64,000 nucleotides of DNA from Actinoallomurus sp963850195 (GCA_963850195.1 CAWKKD010000005.1:2728001-2792000); one strand, 5' to 3'; numbered from the stretch's first letter, positions 36,201-45,228 are shown. Notes: generated by a model not told the origin, from the sequence alone. Numbers and translations are program-made.

Positions 36201-37203
36201 GGTCGCCGGAGACCGGCGTGAGCGCGCCCGCCAGGTCGTAGTAGGCGTTGCGGAAGTGCTCGCCCGGCGACGCTTCGACGCGCAGCGCGGGGGCCAGGCC
36301 CGGCGGGCAGCGGGTCACCCACTGCTGGACGAGGGCCGCGTCGCCGTACGGGAGGATGCCGTAGTCGATCGTGGGGTTGGTGAGCGTCGCGCCGAGCATG
36401 GCGATCAGGGCGTCCGCGCGCGCCTGGAACCTGGGGTCCTCGCGCAGCGCGCCGGCCATCGCCCACATCGTGCGCAGGATGACGACGGCGGAGTCGACCC
36501 GTCCGGCGCGCAGCCGCTCCGCGTACAGGCCGATCAGCGCCTCGAGCGGCGGCGGCGTGAGCCAGCGCGGGCCGTCGACGTCGGGCAGCGGGCGTGCGCG
36601 GTAGGGCGACCACAGGCCGAGCAGCTGGGGGTCCAGGCGCGCGTCGAAGACCGGGGCGACCGCGCACCACAGCATGACGCCCCACGTGACCACGACCGTG
36701 CTCGGCGTCGTGCCGGCGAAGACGTTCCACCAGTGCGGGTAGTCGGGCACCGGCAGGGCCGCGGCGGACTCGACGGTCGCGCGTACCCGCGAGGTGACCT
36801 CCGGCCGGATGCCGCTCTCGACGAACCCGAGGGCCGTCGGCGGCGCGTACGCGAGGTCGGGGCCGCTCGGCATGATGTGCGGCGGGATCTGCGGCGCGGG
36901 CATGCCCGGCTGGAGCGGGCGCGCGGACGTGCGGGTGATGGTCAGCTGCGGGGGCGGGCACAGGTGCCACTGGCCCGAGCGCGGCGTCCAGCGGTACCAG
37001 CGGCCCCAGGCGCCGAAGAGCCACCAGGTGCCGTCGGGCAGGGCCAGCATCCGGCCCGCGATGAGGTTGTGGCGCTGCTGCGGCGGGGTCCCCGGCCACC
37101 AGCCGGTGGTGACGATGGCATGCGTATCACGCTCGGCCACCGCGAAGGGATCGTGTGCGGCGGACGAGGGCACCTCCCCATATGCCTGCCCCCAGACCAC
37201 CAC
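33233..37203 (-). CDS. Large EccA/CbxX-like AAA protein, frameshifted
   Basis: Two frames join to one protein of about 1320 residues: 37203 to about 35230 in one frame, and about 35229 to 33233 in another. The switch falls at the GGGG run complementary to 35227-35230; one extra G would give PAPEEGASSPEAEES. N-terminal half: a Trp-rich domain (GTWWLFGAWGRWYRWTP), then a linker with six LPPATEAWTG-type repeats. After the switch come three ATMLD motifs, then two AAA domains. The first lacks the Walker Lys (GTPHCGQRR); the second has GRTGTGKM, with Met for the usual Thr, and LLIEDAYLL. The last domain resembles EccA/CbxX ATPases linked to T7SS. Start GTG at 37203 is uncertain. Confidence 0.65.
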
Positions 37204-37249
37204 GTAATGGTAAACGGATCACCATCACCAATGCGATCACGAGCCGAAA

Positions 37250-37777
37250 TCAGATCCAGCGAACGTCCCGGTGCCGTCGGCTCTTTTGGACGTACGTCTC
37301 CGGTGTGTAGTCGAGCACCAGCCGGTCGTCATCGGTCAGCTCGCGAACGATCTTGCCCGGGACGCCGGCGACGAGGACGCCGGACGGGATCGTCTTGCCG
37401 GGACCGACGAGCGCGCCGGCCGCCACGAGCGTGCCCGCGCCGATCCGCGCGCCGCCGAGCACGATCGCGCCGATGCCGATGAGCGAACCGGTCTCGACGT
37501 GGGCGCCGTGCACCATCGCCTTGTGTCCGAGGCTCACCCGGTCCTCGAGGACGGCCGGCTGTCCGGGGTCGGCGTGCAGGCAGCACAGATCCTGGATGTT
37601 GCACTCCTCGCCGACGATGATCTCCTCATCGTCGCCGCGGAGGACGGATCCGTACCAGACGTTCGCCGCGCGGCCGAGCCTCACCCGGCCGACGACCACG
37701 GCGCCCGGGGCCACCCACGCGTCCGGATGGATGTCAGGTGCGTGCTCGTCCAGCACGCCATGGAAGAAGTCAGTCAC
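37250..37777 (-). CDS. Gamma-class carbonic anhydrase-like protein
   Basis: A 175-residue left-handed beta-helix hexapeptide-repeat protein, starting at the GTG at 37777. Metal-binding histidines appear in CLHADPGQP and LGHKAMVHGAHV, the gamma-carbonic anhydrase pattern (three His from two neighbouring subunits). It would hydrate carbon dioxide or be an inactive relative; the family has both. An upstream frame to 37957 lacks start signals. Divergent from the DivIVA-like gene. Confidence 0.88.
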   Translation of the reverse strand: MTDFFHGVLDEHAPDIHPDAWVAPGAVVVGRVRLGRAANVWYGSVLRGDDEEIIVGEECNIQDLCCLHADPGQPAVLEDRVSLGHKAMVHGAHVETGSLIGIGAIVLGGARIGAGTLVAAGALVGPGKTIPSGVLVAGVPGKIVRELTDDDRLVLDYTPETYVQKSRRHRDVRWI

Positions 37778-38036
37778 GGTGCCCGAGTCTAGGAGTGGCC
37801 GGGCCGACGCGGGGCGCGGATCCGGTACGGAACGGGCCTCCCGGTCGTCGCCGGACGAACCACAACCGGTAGGATCAATTTCCCAATAGAGGAAATTCAC
37901 GGTATTTATTCTGGGTGGACTCTGGGGTCCTGGCAGCGGAGAGTCACGAATTCTCACTAGTCACTGCATTCCCCTTGCGCGAAAGGGGTAGAAGCGTCGA
38001 GAGTCATCCCAGACGCACCTTCGACCCCTTAGGGCC
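37778..38036. promoter_or_regulatory. Divergent promoter region with AATTTCC palindrome
   Basis: The 259-base spacer between the carbonic anhydrase gene and the DivIVA-like gene holds an AT-rich inverted repeat, AATTTCC (37877-37883) with GGAAATT (37891-37897), spaced by seven bases. This is a candidate operator for either gene; I do not know the regulator. AAGGGG (37983-37988) lies too far from the ATG at 38037 to be its ribosome-binding site. Confidence 0.4.
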
Positions 38037-38990
38037 ATGAGCAACGAAGCCGAGATCCTGCCGAACCTCCTCCGCGAGGAGACGTTCGAGATCGTCATGC
38101 GCGGCTACAACCGCCGCCAGGTCGACGAATACATCGCCCGTACCCGCAACCAGATCCGCGAGCTCGAGGCACGGTTGTCTCGGGCGCTCGACGAGGTGGA
38201 GCGGACCCGCCGGGAGATGAGCGAGGTCCGCGAGACCCGCCGTCCCTCGGGGGACGACCTCAGCGAGCGGCTCCGCCAGATCATCAACCTGGCCGAGGAA
38301 GAGGCCCAGTCGAAGCTGGGCGACGCGGACCAGAAGGTCAGCCAGATCCGCCAGGACGCCGAAAAAGAGGCCAAGCGCGTCATCGACGAGGCCCACGGCA
38401 AGTCCGAGCGCGCGGTCGGCCAGGCCCAGGAGAACGCCAGCCACATGCTGTCGGCGGCCAAGCAGGAGGCCGAGAGGGTCCTGTCGTCCGCCAAGCAGGA
38501 GTCCAACAAGCTGGTCTCCGAGGCGCGCATCGAGGCCGAGCGCACCCTCACCACCGCGGAGCGCCGCTCCACGGTCATCAACGAGGGCGCGTCGGAGCGG
38601 CTCACCGCGCTGACCCGCCAGCACGGCCAGGCGCTCGGCCGGCTCGGCGAGATCAGCGAGACCCTCGCCGCGCTCCTCAAGGCCGAGGAGAAGGCCGGCC
38701 CGCTGGAACAGATGGTGGCCGACGCGACGTCCGGCGAACGTCCGGAGGCGCAGGCGCAGCGCCCCGAGGCCCGCAAGCCTCCGGTCGCCAGGCCTCAGCA
38801 GCAGCCCCCGGTGGCGGCACCGCAGCAGCCCTCCCAGGCGCAGGCCCAGGCTCCGATGGCACCGCCACAGCCCCAGCAGCAGCGTCCGCAGCCGCCCGCA
38901 CAGCCTCCGCAGACGCAGGCCTCGGCAATGCCCTCCACCCAAGAGCCGCGTATCATCCAGGTCCCGCCGCCTCTCGGCGAGGACGAGTGA
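38037..38990 (+). CDS. DivIVA-domain coiled-coil protein
   Basis: A 317-residue protein. The N-terminal DivIVA-type motif (FEIVMRGYNRRQVDEYIART, about 21-40) binds membranes, then a long coiled coil (about 35-225) of charged heptads and a Pro/Gln-rich disordered tail (about 235-317). In actinomycetes such proteins organise polar growth or a cytoskeletal scaffold (DivIVA, Scy or FilP relatives). No canonical wag31-type neighbours are present, so it is probably not the essential DivIVA itself but a paralog. Confidence 0.8.
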   Translation: MSNEAEILPNLLREETFEIVMRGYNRRQVDEYIARTRNQIRELEARLSRALDEVERTRREMSEVRETRRPSGDDLSERLRQIINLAEEEAQSKLGDADQKVSQIRQDAEKEAKRVIDEAHGKSERAVGQAQENASHMLSAAKQEAERVLSSAKQESNKLVSEARIEAERTLTTAERRSTVINEGASERLTALTRQHGQALGRLGEISETLAALLKAEEKAGPLEQMVADATSGERPEAQAQRPEARKPPVARPQQQPPVAAPQQPSQAQAQAPMAPPQPQQQRPQPPAQPPQTQASAMPSTQEPRIIQVPPPLGEDE

Positions 38991-38995
38991 CGTAC

Positions 38996-39023
38996 CCCCG
39001 GCGGCCCTGAGCGGCCGCCGGGG
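38996..39023 (+). terminator. Terminator after the DivIVA-like gene
   Basis: Perfect 11-bp stem (38996-39006 with 39013-39023, loop of six) five bases after the stop codon. Confidence 0.75.
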
Positions 39024-39059
39024 CGTTCGCTCGATACACGGTCTTCATTGGGAGTTGAA

Positions 39060-39587
39060 ATGCGGCGTCCGCACGGCGCTGGGGCCGTACGTCCGATCCG
39101 CTATATGGGGGATCCCGTACTCCGCACCGAGTGCGCCGAAGTCACCGCATTCGACGCTGATCTCAAGCGTCTGATCGACGACATGTTCGCCTCGATGTAC
39201 TCCGCGCAGGGCGCGGGTCTGGCCGCCAACCAGATCGGGATCTCGCGTCAGGTCTTCGTCTACGACTGCGAGGACGACGCCGGGGTCCGGCATGTCGGCC
39301 ACGCCGTCAACCCGGTGCTGGTCGCCGCCGACGGCGACACCCTCGACGCCGACGAGGGCTGCCTGTCACTGCCCGACCTGCGGTTCGCGACGCCGCGGTT
39401 CTCCCACGCGGTCGTGGAGGCCGTCGACCTGGACGGCAAGCCGATCCGGATCGATGGCACCGGCTACTTCGCCCGCTGCCTCCAGCACGAGGCCGGGCAC
39501 CTCAAGGGCCGCCTCTACGTCGACACGCTGACCGGGGCGACCCGGAAAGAGGCCCTGCGCGCCGTACGCTCCGCGACCTGGAGCTAG
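39060..39587 (+). CDS. def: Peptide deformylase
   Basis: Removes the formyl group from nascent N-terminal Met in the cytosol. The 175 residues contain all three metalloenzyme motifs: GAGLAANQIG (51-60), EGCLSLP (99-105, Cys101 as metal ligand) and QHEAGHL (142-148, His143/Glu144/His147). The last motif reads HEAGH where HExDH is commonest, a variation seen in type I enzymes. ATG at 39060 is preceded by GGGAG at six bases; an upstream in-frame TTG would add four residues. Its stop shares the palindrome CTAG with arfB. Confidence 0.93.
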   Translation: MRRPHGAGAVRPIRYMGDPVLRTECAEVTAFDADLKRLIDDMFASMYSAQGAGLAANQIGISRQVFVYDCEDDAGVRHVGHAVNPVLVAADGDTLDADEGCLSLPDLRFATPRFSHAVVEAVDLDGKPIRIDGTGYFARCLQHEAGHLKGRLYVDTLTGATRKEALRAVRSATWS

Positions 39588-40012
39588 TCCTCGTGGCGGC
39601 CCGAGCGGCCGCGCTTGACCGCGCCGCGTCTCCGCTTGCCCTCCAGCCGGCGCTCGCGCACCCGGCGGCTCGGCTTGGTCGGCCGCCGCGGCGGGGCCGG
39701 CGGTGCGGTCGCCTCCCCCAGCAGGGCCGACAGCCGGATCTTGGCCGCCTCGCGGTTGCGCAGCTGCGACCGGTGCTCCTCGGCACGGATGCTGAGCACC
39801 CCGTCGACGAGGCGCCCGGCGAGGCGCTGGAGCGCCCGCTCGCGGTACGCCTGCGGCAGCGACGGTGAACGTGCGACGTCGAAGGAGAGCTCGGCCGCGC
39901 TGTCGCTCGTGTTGACGTGCTGACCGCCCGGCCCGGATGAACGAGAGAAACGCCAGCTCAGCTCGGCCTCCGGGATGACAACCGAGCCTCGGACGCGTAC
40001 TGGACCGGACAT
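39584..40012 (-). CDS. arfB: ArfB-type ribosome rescue peptidyl-tRNA hydrolase
   Basis: A 142-residue protein that hydrolyses peptidyl-tRNA on stalled ribosomes. The catalytic GGQ motif is at residues 29-31 in FSRSSGPGGQHVNTSDSAAE, and a basic C-terminal tail (KPSRRVRERRLEGKRRRGAVKRGR) enters the empty mRNA channel, as in YaeJ/ArfB. Start at the ATG at 40012. Its stop codon and that of the convergent def gene overlap in the single palindrome CTAG (39584-39587). Confidence 0.92.
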   Translation of the reverse strand: MSGPVRVRGSVVIPEAELSWRFSRSSGPGGQHVNTSDSAAELSFDVARSPSLPQAYRERALQRLAGRLVDGVLSIRAEEHRSQLRNREAAKIRLSALLGEATAPPAPPRRPTKPSRRVRERRLEGKRRRGAVKRGRSGRHED

Positions 40013-40118
40013 GTGACCGATTATCTCCGGCTCCCCGCCCGCTGTCGCCCCCATTTCACGCCGAAACGGATCACCACCGGGGTCGCACGAAAGCAAGTGA
40101 TTACTTACACTGGTCCGC

Positions 40119-40928
40119 ATGACCGATGGCCTGTTCCAGGACGACGACCTGATCCGCGTGGTCGGCCGTGAGGGGTTCCTCATCGCGGCCGGCGGTGCGG
40201 CCTCCCTGCTCCAGACCGCGCACCCGAAGATCGCCCAGGGCGTCTTCGACCACAGCTACACCGCCGAGGACCCGCTCGGCCGCCTCCGGGGCACGATGCA
40301 GTGGGTGTACGCGGTGGGGTTCGGCACCCGTGAGGAGGCCGAACGCCTCAGCGGCATCGTCCGCCGAATGCACGACTCCGTCATCGGGCCGGGCTACCGC
40401 GCGGGCGACCCAGAGCTCCAGGTGTGGGTGGCCGCGACGCTCTTCGCCACCGCCGCGCAGACGTACGGGCTGCTCTTCCGCGAGCTGACCCGCGCGGAGC
40501 TGGAGGCGTACTACGAGCAGACGAAGATCTTCGCGACCATCCTCGGCTGCCCGTACGCGCTGATGCCCGCGACGTACGACGACTTCCGCGCCTACTACGC
40601 GCGCATGATCTCTTCGCTGGAGATCACCGACGCCTCACGCGCCATCGCCGAGCAGGTGCTGCACCCGAAGCTGCCCGGCGGCCGGCTGAACGAGCCCGCA
40701 CTGGCCGCGATCAGGCTCATCACGGCCGGGCTGACCCCGGAGCCCATCCGCCGGCAGTACGGCTGGCGCTGGGACCGGGCACGGGAGCGGCGTTTCACCC
40801 TGCTGATGAGGAGCGCACGCCTGGTCTACCCGCGGCTGCCGGTGTTCGTGCGTACCCTGCCGCGCGACCGCTACCTGCGCGACCTGCGCGCGAGGTTCGC
40901 CGAGGCATCGGCACGGGCGGCCGCCTGA
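40119..40928 (+). CDS. MpaB-type oxygenase (DUF2236)
   Basis: A 269-residue protein of the DUF2236/MpaB-like family, proposed heme or metal oxygenases. It has the family N-terminus GFLIAAGGAASLLQTAHPKIAQGVFDHS, with conserved QTAHP and the central HDSVIGPGYRAGDPELQVWVAATLF. The substrate is unknown. TACACT at 40106-40111 lies seven bases before the ATG, consistent with a leaderless transcript. Confidence 0.82.
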   Translation: MTDGLFQDDDLIRVVGREGFLIAAGGAASLLQTAHPKIAQGVFDHSYTAEDPLGRLRGTMQWVYAVGFGTREEAERLSGIVRRMHDSVIGPGYRAGDPELQVWVAATLFATAAQTYGLLFRELTRAELEAYYEQTKIFATILGCPYALMPATYDDFRAYYARMISSLEITDASRAIAEQVLHPKLPGGRLNEPALAAIRLITAGLTPEPIRRQYGWRWDRARERRFTLLMRSARLVYPRLPVFVRTLPRDRYLRDLRARFAEASARAAA

Positions 40929-40935
40929 GGCAGGC

Positions 40936-41325
40936 TCAATCGTCGGCGTCCAGGTCGTGGAAGTCCGAGGCTTGGACGCGGCCCACGTGGTAGCGCCCGC
41001 AGGCGACGACGAGCCAGGTGCGATGGCCCTCGACGACGGTGACGATCTGGCCGTGCGGGATCGTGTGGACGATGCCCTTGCCCTCGTCGAGCGGCACGTC
41101 GTGGTCGGAGACCAGCCGTACGTCGTCCGGCGCGGGCGCCGGGCAGGTGAGGACGACGCCCGGGTCGGGCATCGTGGACAACCTCGCGGTCGGCTTCACC
41201 GTCGGGCTCGCGATCGGCTTTCGTGAGGCGGACGCGCCCGCCCCGTCGCTCTTGCCGGCGCAGCCGGTGAGGGCGAGCGCCACGACCAGGACGATGCCCG
41301 GCCGAAGCGATGTGCTGGTTCGCAT
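40936..41325 (-). CDS. Small lipoprotein with SH3-like domain
   Basis: A 129-residue protein with signal peptide and lipobox LALTGC, giving a lipidated Cys at about 22. After a Ser/Thr/Pro linker, the C-terminal part (GVVLTCPAP, GKGIVHTIPHGQIVTVVEGHRTWLVVACGRYHVGRVQASDF) has the strand pattern of an SH3b-type wall-binding domain, with a Cys pair possibly bridged. Function unknown; location outer face of the membrane. Confidence 0.7.
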   Translation of the reverse strand: MRTSTSLRPGIVLVVALALTGCAGKSDGAGASASRKPIASPTVKPTARLSTMPDPGVVLTCPAPAPDDVRLVSDHDVPLDEGKGIVHTIPHGQIVTVVEGHRTWLVVACGRYHVGRVQASDFHDLDADD

Positions 41326-41410
41326 GCGAACTCCCGTCTCCGGCCGCCGTCACCGAAGAGAAGTACGAGCCGCCGACGCGACGCCGGCGGCCCGTTTCGT
41401 CACGATCCGC

Positions 41411-42175
41411 CTACTCGCCCGTCCAAGCCGGCTTGCGCTTCTCCGCGAAGGCCGCGGCGCCCTCCATCGCGTCCTTCGACACGAAGACGGGGTTGATGAT
41501 CTCACCCTGCCGGGCGAACTGCTCCTCGCTCGTCCAGTCGGGCGACTCGACGATGACGCGCTTGGTCGCGGCGAGCGCCAGCGGGGCGTTCTCGGCGACC
41601 TTGGCGGCCAGCTCACGTGCGGCCTCGAGGGCCTGGCCCGGCTCGACGAGCCGGTTGACGAGCCCCAGCTCGGACATCCGGGCCGCCGGGTAGTGGTCGC
41701 CGGTGAGCGCCAGCTCCATGGCCGCGTGGTACGGGATCCGCCGCGGCAGGCGCAGCAGGCCGCCCGCGCCCGCCACGAGGCCGCGCTTGACCTCGGGCAG
41801 CCCGAACTTCGCCTCCGACGACGCGACGATCATGTCGCAGGACAGCGCGATCTCGAAGCCGCCGGCGAGGGCGTACCCCTCGACGGCCGCGATGATCGGC
41901 TTGGCCGGGGGCCGCTCGGTGATGCCACCGAAGCCGCGCCCCTCCGCGAGGGGACTGTCCCCGGTGAGGAAGCCCTTCAGGTCCATGCCGGCGCAGAACG
42001 TCCCGCCGGCGCCGGTGAGCACGTACGCGGAGACGTCCTTGCGCGCGTCGAGCTCGTCGAGCGCGCTCGCGATGCCCTGCGCGACCGCCCCGTTGACGGC
42101 GTTCTTGGCCTTGGGGCGGTTGATCGTGATGACCGCGACGCCACCGTCGACCTCGATGAGAACTGCGTCCGACAT
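41411..42175 (-). CDS. Enoyl-CoA hydratase (crotonase family)
   Basis: Hydrates enoyl-CoA thioesters. The 254 residues contain oxyanion-hole motifs CAGMDLKG (61-68) and YALAGGFE, and both catalytic glutamates of true hydratases are in place (Glu108 in AGGFE, Glu128 in FGLPEVKRG). Starts at the ATG at 42175, ten bases after the SDR gene, so the two form an operon for consecutive beta-oxidation-type steps. A Glu-to-other change seen in non-hydratase relatives is absent. Confidence 0.9.
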   Translation of the reverse strand: MSDAVLIEVDGGVAVITINRPKAKNAVNGAVAQGIASALDELDARKDVSAYVLTGAGGTFCAGMDLKGFLTGDSPLAEGRGFGGITERPPAKPIIAAVEGYALAGGFEIALSCDMIVASSEAKFGLPEVKRGLVAGAGGLLRLPRRIPYHAAMELALTGDHYPAARMSELGLVNRLVEPGQALEAARELAAKVAENAPLALAATKRVIVESPDWTSEEQFARQGEIINPVFVSKDAMEGAAAFAEKRKPAWTGE

Positions 42176-42185
42176 GGTCACGACC

Positions 42186-42959
42186 TCACTTGGGCTGGAA
42201 GCGGATACCGCCGTCGAAGCGGATGGTCTCGGCGTTGACGTAGTCGTTCTCGATGAGCGACCGCACCAGGTGGCCGAACTCGGCGGGCTGGCCCATGCGC
42301 TTGGGGAAGACCACCGGCGCGACGAGCTTCTTCTTGAACTCCTCCGCGGCGTCACCCTCGCCGTAGATCGGCGTGTTGATGATGCCGGGGCAGATGGTGT
42401 TCACGCGTACGCCGACGGCGGCCAGGTCACGCGCCGCGGGCACGGTCATGCCGATGATGCCGCCCTTGGACGCGGAGTAGGCCACCTGTCCGGTCTGGCC
42501 CTCGATCCCGGCGATCGACGCGGTGTTGATGATCACTCCGCGCGTGTTGAACTCGTCAAGCGGCTCGGTCTTGGCGATCGCGGCGGCGCCCTGGCGCATG
42601 CCGTTGAACGTCCCGATCAGGTTGACGTCGATGACCTTCCGGTACGTGCCTAGGTCGTGCGGCGAACCGTCCTTGCCGACGGTGCGCGACGCCCAGCCGA
42701 TACCGGCGCTGTTGACCACGACGCGCAGCGGCGCGCCGGTGGCGACGGCCGCGTCGACGGCGGCCTGCACCTGCTCCTCGTCCGACACGTCGACCTTCAC
42801 GAAGACCCCGCCGATCTCGTCGGCGATGGCCTTGCCCCTGGCCTCGTTGAGGTCGGCGACGACTACCTTGGCACCGTGGGCGGCGAGCTCTCGCGCGGTC
42901 GCCTCGCCCAGTCCGCTCGCTCCGCCCGTGACGATGGCGGCTACTCCGTTAACGTCCAT
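42186..42959 (-). CDS. 3-hydroxyacyl-CoA dehydrogenase, SDR family
   Basis: A 257-residue short-chain dehydrogenase with NAD(H) site TGGASGLG (11-18), NSAG, and catalytic Ser148, Tyr161, Lys165 (YSASK). The overall sequence (SPHDLGTYRKVIDVNLIGTFNGMR, RVNTICPGIINTPIYG) resembles type 10 (HSD17B10-like) 3-hydroxyacyl-CoA dehydrogenases. It acts one step after the downstream enoyl-CoA hydratase, so the pair oxidises acyl-CoA intermediates. D38 after strand 2 (VVVADLN) favours NAD over NADP. Confidence 0.88.
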   Translation of the reverse strand: MDVNGVAAIVTGGASGLGEATARELAAHGAKVVVADLNEARGKAIADEIGGVFVKVDVSDEEQVQAAVDAAVATGAPLRVVVNSAGIGWASRTVGKDGSPHDLGTYRKVIDVNLIGTFNGMRQGAAAIAKTEPLDEFNTRGVIINTASIAGIEGQTGQVAYSASKGGIIGMTVPAARDLAAVGVRVNTICPGIINTPIYGEGDAAEEFKKKLVAPVVFPKRMGQPAEFGHLVRSLIENDYVNAETIRFDGGIRFQPK

Positions 42960-43342
42960 GACAGGAGGCTACCGGAGACAGCCGAATCATATTCGGGTGA
43001 GGTTCCTCACCCGGGCGCCACCTCGTCCGGCGCTCGAGCGCGACGGGACAGCGAGCCCCGGATACGCCCTTCGACGCGGGCGATTCACGCCGATTGTCGC
43101 CCATCGGCCCCCGACATCCCACCAGATTCGCGACGACATCGCCGCATCTCAGTGACCGTCTCGTAGCACTCGGTCATCAACCCGTCACCGTACGGAACCA
43201 TCCGGCTGGCGTAGTCCGGTTGCGTCAGTCGGGGGAGGGTTTTGCGGGCCCCGGAGCCGACGATCGATGGTGTCAGCCCGCACGAGCCTCGGCTGGCCAG
43301 ACACGCTCTCCGAGCATCGACCTGCCAAACGGGGGCACCCAT
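42960..43342. other. Spacer before the envelope-polysaccharide operon
   Basis: A 383-base stretch between divergent operons. No supported gene; one short leftward frame is shadow-like. GGGGG at 43331-43335 is the ribosome-binding site of the first glycosyltransferase. I see no clear operator. Confidence 0.4.
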
Positions 43343-44152
43343 ATGCACGAGCCGGACTCTCCCTATCGCACCAGCAGCGTTATGCAATCCGGCGCGGTCC
43401 TACACCACCTTGACGCCGTACGTAACCGCGCTTCCTGGCCGACCGTGTCCGCCGTCATCCCGACACTCAACGAAGCGGAGAACCTCCGATGGCTCATGCC
43501 TCGGCTCTCCGGGGTGGACGAGGTCATCATCGTCGACGGCGAATCCGTCGACGGAACCGTCGACACCGTCCGGCAGCTGAGGCCGGACGCCGTCATCATC
43601 AGCCAGCGACCCCAAGGTAAGGGCGCCGCCATGCGCGCCGGGTTCCAGGCCGCCACGAGCGACGTGATCGTCTCGATCGACGCCGACGGCAGCATGGACC
43701 CCAAGGAGATCGACGCGTTCGTCGCGCTGATCTGCTGCGGCTTCGACATCGTCAAGGGCTCTCGCTACTGCGTGGGCGGCGGCTCGGACGACCTCACACT
43801 GATCCGCCGGGCCGGAAACCTCTGGCTGACCCGGCTGGCCAACGTCCTGTACGGCGTGCACTGGACCGACCTTTGCTACGGCTACATCGCGCTGCGCCGC
43901 TCGGTCGTCGACCGTCTCGGGCTCGAGGCCGACGGCTTCGAGATCGAGACCGAGCTATGCGTCAACGCCATCACCGCCGGACTGCGCATCGCCGAGGTGC
44001 CCAGCCACGAGTTCGACCGCAGGTCCGGCGAGTCCAAGCTCAACGCACGCCGTGACGGGCTGCGCGTCCTACGCACGATGATGCGCAACCGGCGGACCTC
44101 CCCCCGGCACGTCATGCCCCGCTACGAGCCTGGGTTCGAGGAGGCCGGATGA
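43343..44152 (+). CDS. Family 2 glycosyltransferase (DPM-like)
   Basis: A 269-residue GT-A enzyme transferring sugar from a nucleotide donor to a polyprenyl-phosphate or glycan. It starts at the ATG at 43343. The donor-binding PTLNEAENL lies at 40-48 and the metal-binding DADGS at 113-117; the later part (SRYCVGGGSDDLT, CYGYIALRRSVVD, FEIETELCVNAI) resembles dolichol-phosphate mannosyltransferase-like enzymes. First gene of a six-gene run coupled by ATGA, GTGA or TGATG overlaps, so the products probably act together on an envelope polysaccharide. Confidence 0.85.
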   Translation: MHEPDSPYRTSSVMQSGAVLHHLDAVRNRASWPTVSAVIPTLNEAENLRWLMPRLSGVDEVIIVDGESVDGTVDTVRQLRPDAVIISQRPQGKGAAMRAGFQAATSDVIVSIDADGSMDPKEIDAFVALICCGFDIVKGSRYCVGGGSDDLTLIRRAGNLWLTRLANVLYGVHWTDLCYGYIALRRSVVDRLGLEADGFEIETELCVNAITAGLRIAEVPSHEFDRRSGESKLNARRDGLRVLRTMMRNRRTSPRHVMPRYEPGFEEAG

Positions 44153-45228
44153 GCATCCACGTCGTCCGACCCGAAGATCTCGGCGAGGCCGAGCTGGCCC
44201 GGTGGCGCACGCTGCAGGGCTCCTCGCCGGCCCTCGCGAACCCGTTCCTGTCGCCGGAGTTCACCCTGGCGGTCGGCCGGTTCCGCGAGGACGCGCGGGT
44301 GGCCGTGATCAGCGACGGCGCCGACATCGTGGGGTTCTTCCCGCACCAGAGACACGCCCTCGGCATCGGCCGCCCGATCGGCGCCGGACTTACCGACTGC
44401 CAGGGCCTGATCGGGGCCCCGGGTCTCGCACTGGACGTCCGCGCCCTGCTGCGCGCCTGCCGGCTGTCGGTCTGGGAGTTCGACCACCTGCTCGCCGAGC
44501 AGACCGCCTTCCGGCCGTTCCACGCGGAGACGCGCGTCGAGCCCGTCATGGACCTGAGCGAGGGGTTCGAGGCGTACGCCGAGGGCGCGCGGCTGCGCGC
44601 GCCCAAGACGATCAAGACGGTCCGCTACAAGGAACGCAAGCTCGGCCGCGAGGCGGGCGAGGTGACCTACACGTTCAGCGAGCACGGCCCTGCGGAGCTG
44701 CGGCGGCTGATGGCCTGGAAGTCCAGCCAGTACCGCCGCACCGGCCGTACGGACCGGTTCGCCGAGCCGTGGATCGTCTCCCTGGTCGAGCACCTGCACG
44801 AGACCGGTGTCGGCGTGCTCAGCGTGCTGCGCGCCGGCGGCCGGCCGATCTCGGCCCACCTCGGGCTGCGCGTCGGCGCGGTGATGGCCGGGTGGTTCCC
44901 GGCCTATGACCAGGAGTTCGCCAAGTACTCCCCGGGCATGGTCGGCCATCTGCGGATGGCCGAGGCCGCTGCCGGGGCCGGCGTCGTCCAGATCGCGATG
45001 GGCCGTGGCGGCCGTGAGTACAAGGACTGGCTGAAGAACGGGGAGTTCCCCATCGCCGAAGGCCGGGTCGCACGTACGTCGGCGGCCGCGGGGCTGCACT
45101 GGGTCAAAGACGCCCCGGTGCGCCGCGCCCGCAGCGCGGTGCTCGCCCACCCGCGGCTCTACGCACGCGCGGACCGGGTCCTGAAGACCTACGCACGTCT
45201 ACGCCGGACCACGGGGGACGCCGCGTGA
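44149..45228 (+). CDS. FemAB/GNAT-like acyltransferase
   Basis: A 359-residue protein with a GNAT-type fold of the PF13480 group (LRRLMAWKSSQYRRTGRTDRF, GVLSVLRAGGRPISAHLGLRVG, YSPGMVGHLRMAEAAAGAGV). Members of this group acylate sugars in exopolysaccharide operons or aminoacylate cell-wall precursors, as FemX does. In this operon O- or N-acylation of the glycan is the likelier role. Start overlaps the previous stop (ATGA). Confidence 0.75.
   Translation: MSIHVVRPEDLGEAELARWRTLQGSSPALANPFLSPEFTLAVGRFREDARVAVISDGADIVGFFPHQRHALGIGRPIGAGLTDCQGLIGAPGLALDVRALLRACRLSVWEFDHLLAEQTAFRPFHAETRVEPVMDLSEGFEAYAEGARLRAPKTIKTVRYKERKLGREAGEVTYTFSEHGPAELRRLMAWKSSQYRRTGRTDRFAEPWIVSLVEHLHETGVGVLSVLRAGGRPISAHLGLRVGAVMAGWFPAYDQEFAKYSPGMVGHLRMAEAAAGAGVVQIAMGRGGREYKDWLKNGEFPIAEGRVARTSAAAGLHWVKDAPVRRARSAVLAHPRLYARADRVLKTYARLRRTTGDAA

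Noticed and set aside
42960..43387. Leftward 100-codon frame at 43085-43387
   Set aside because: Overlaps the first glycosyltransferase start, lacks a ribosome-binding site and has no recognisable pattern.
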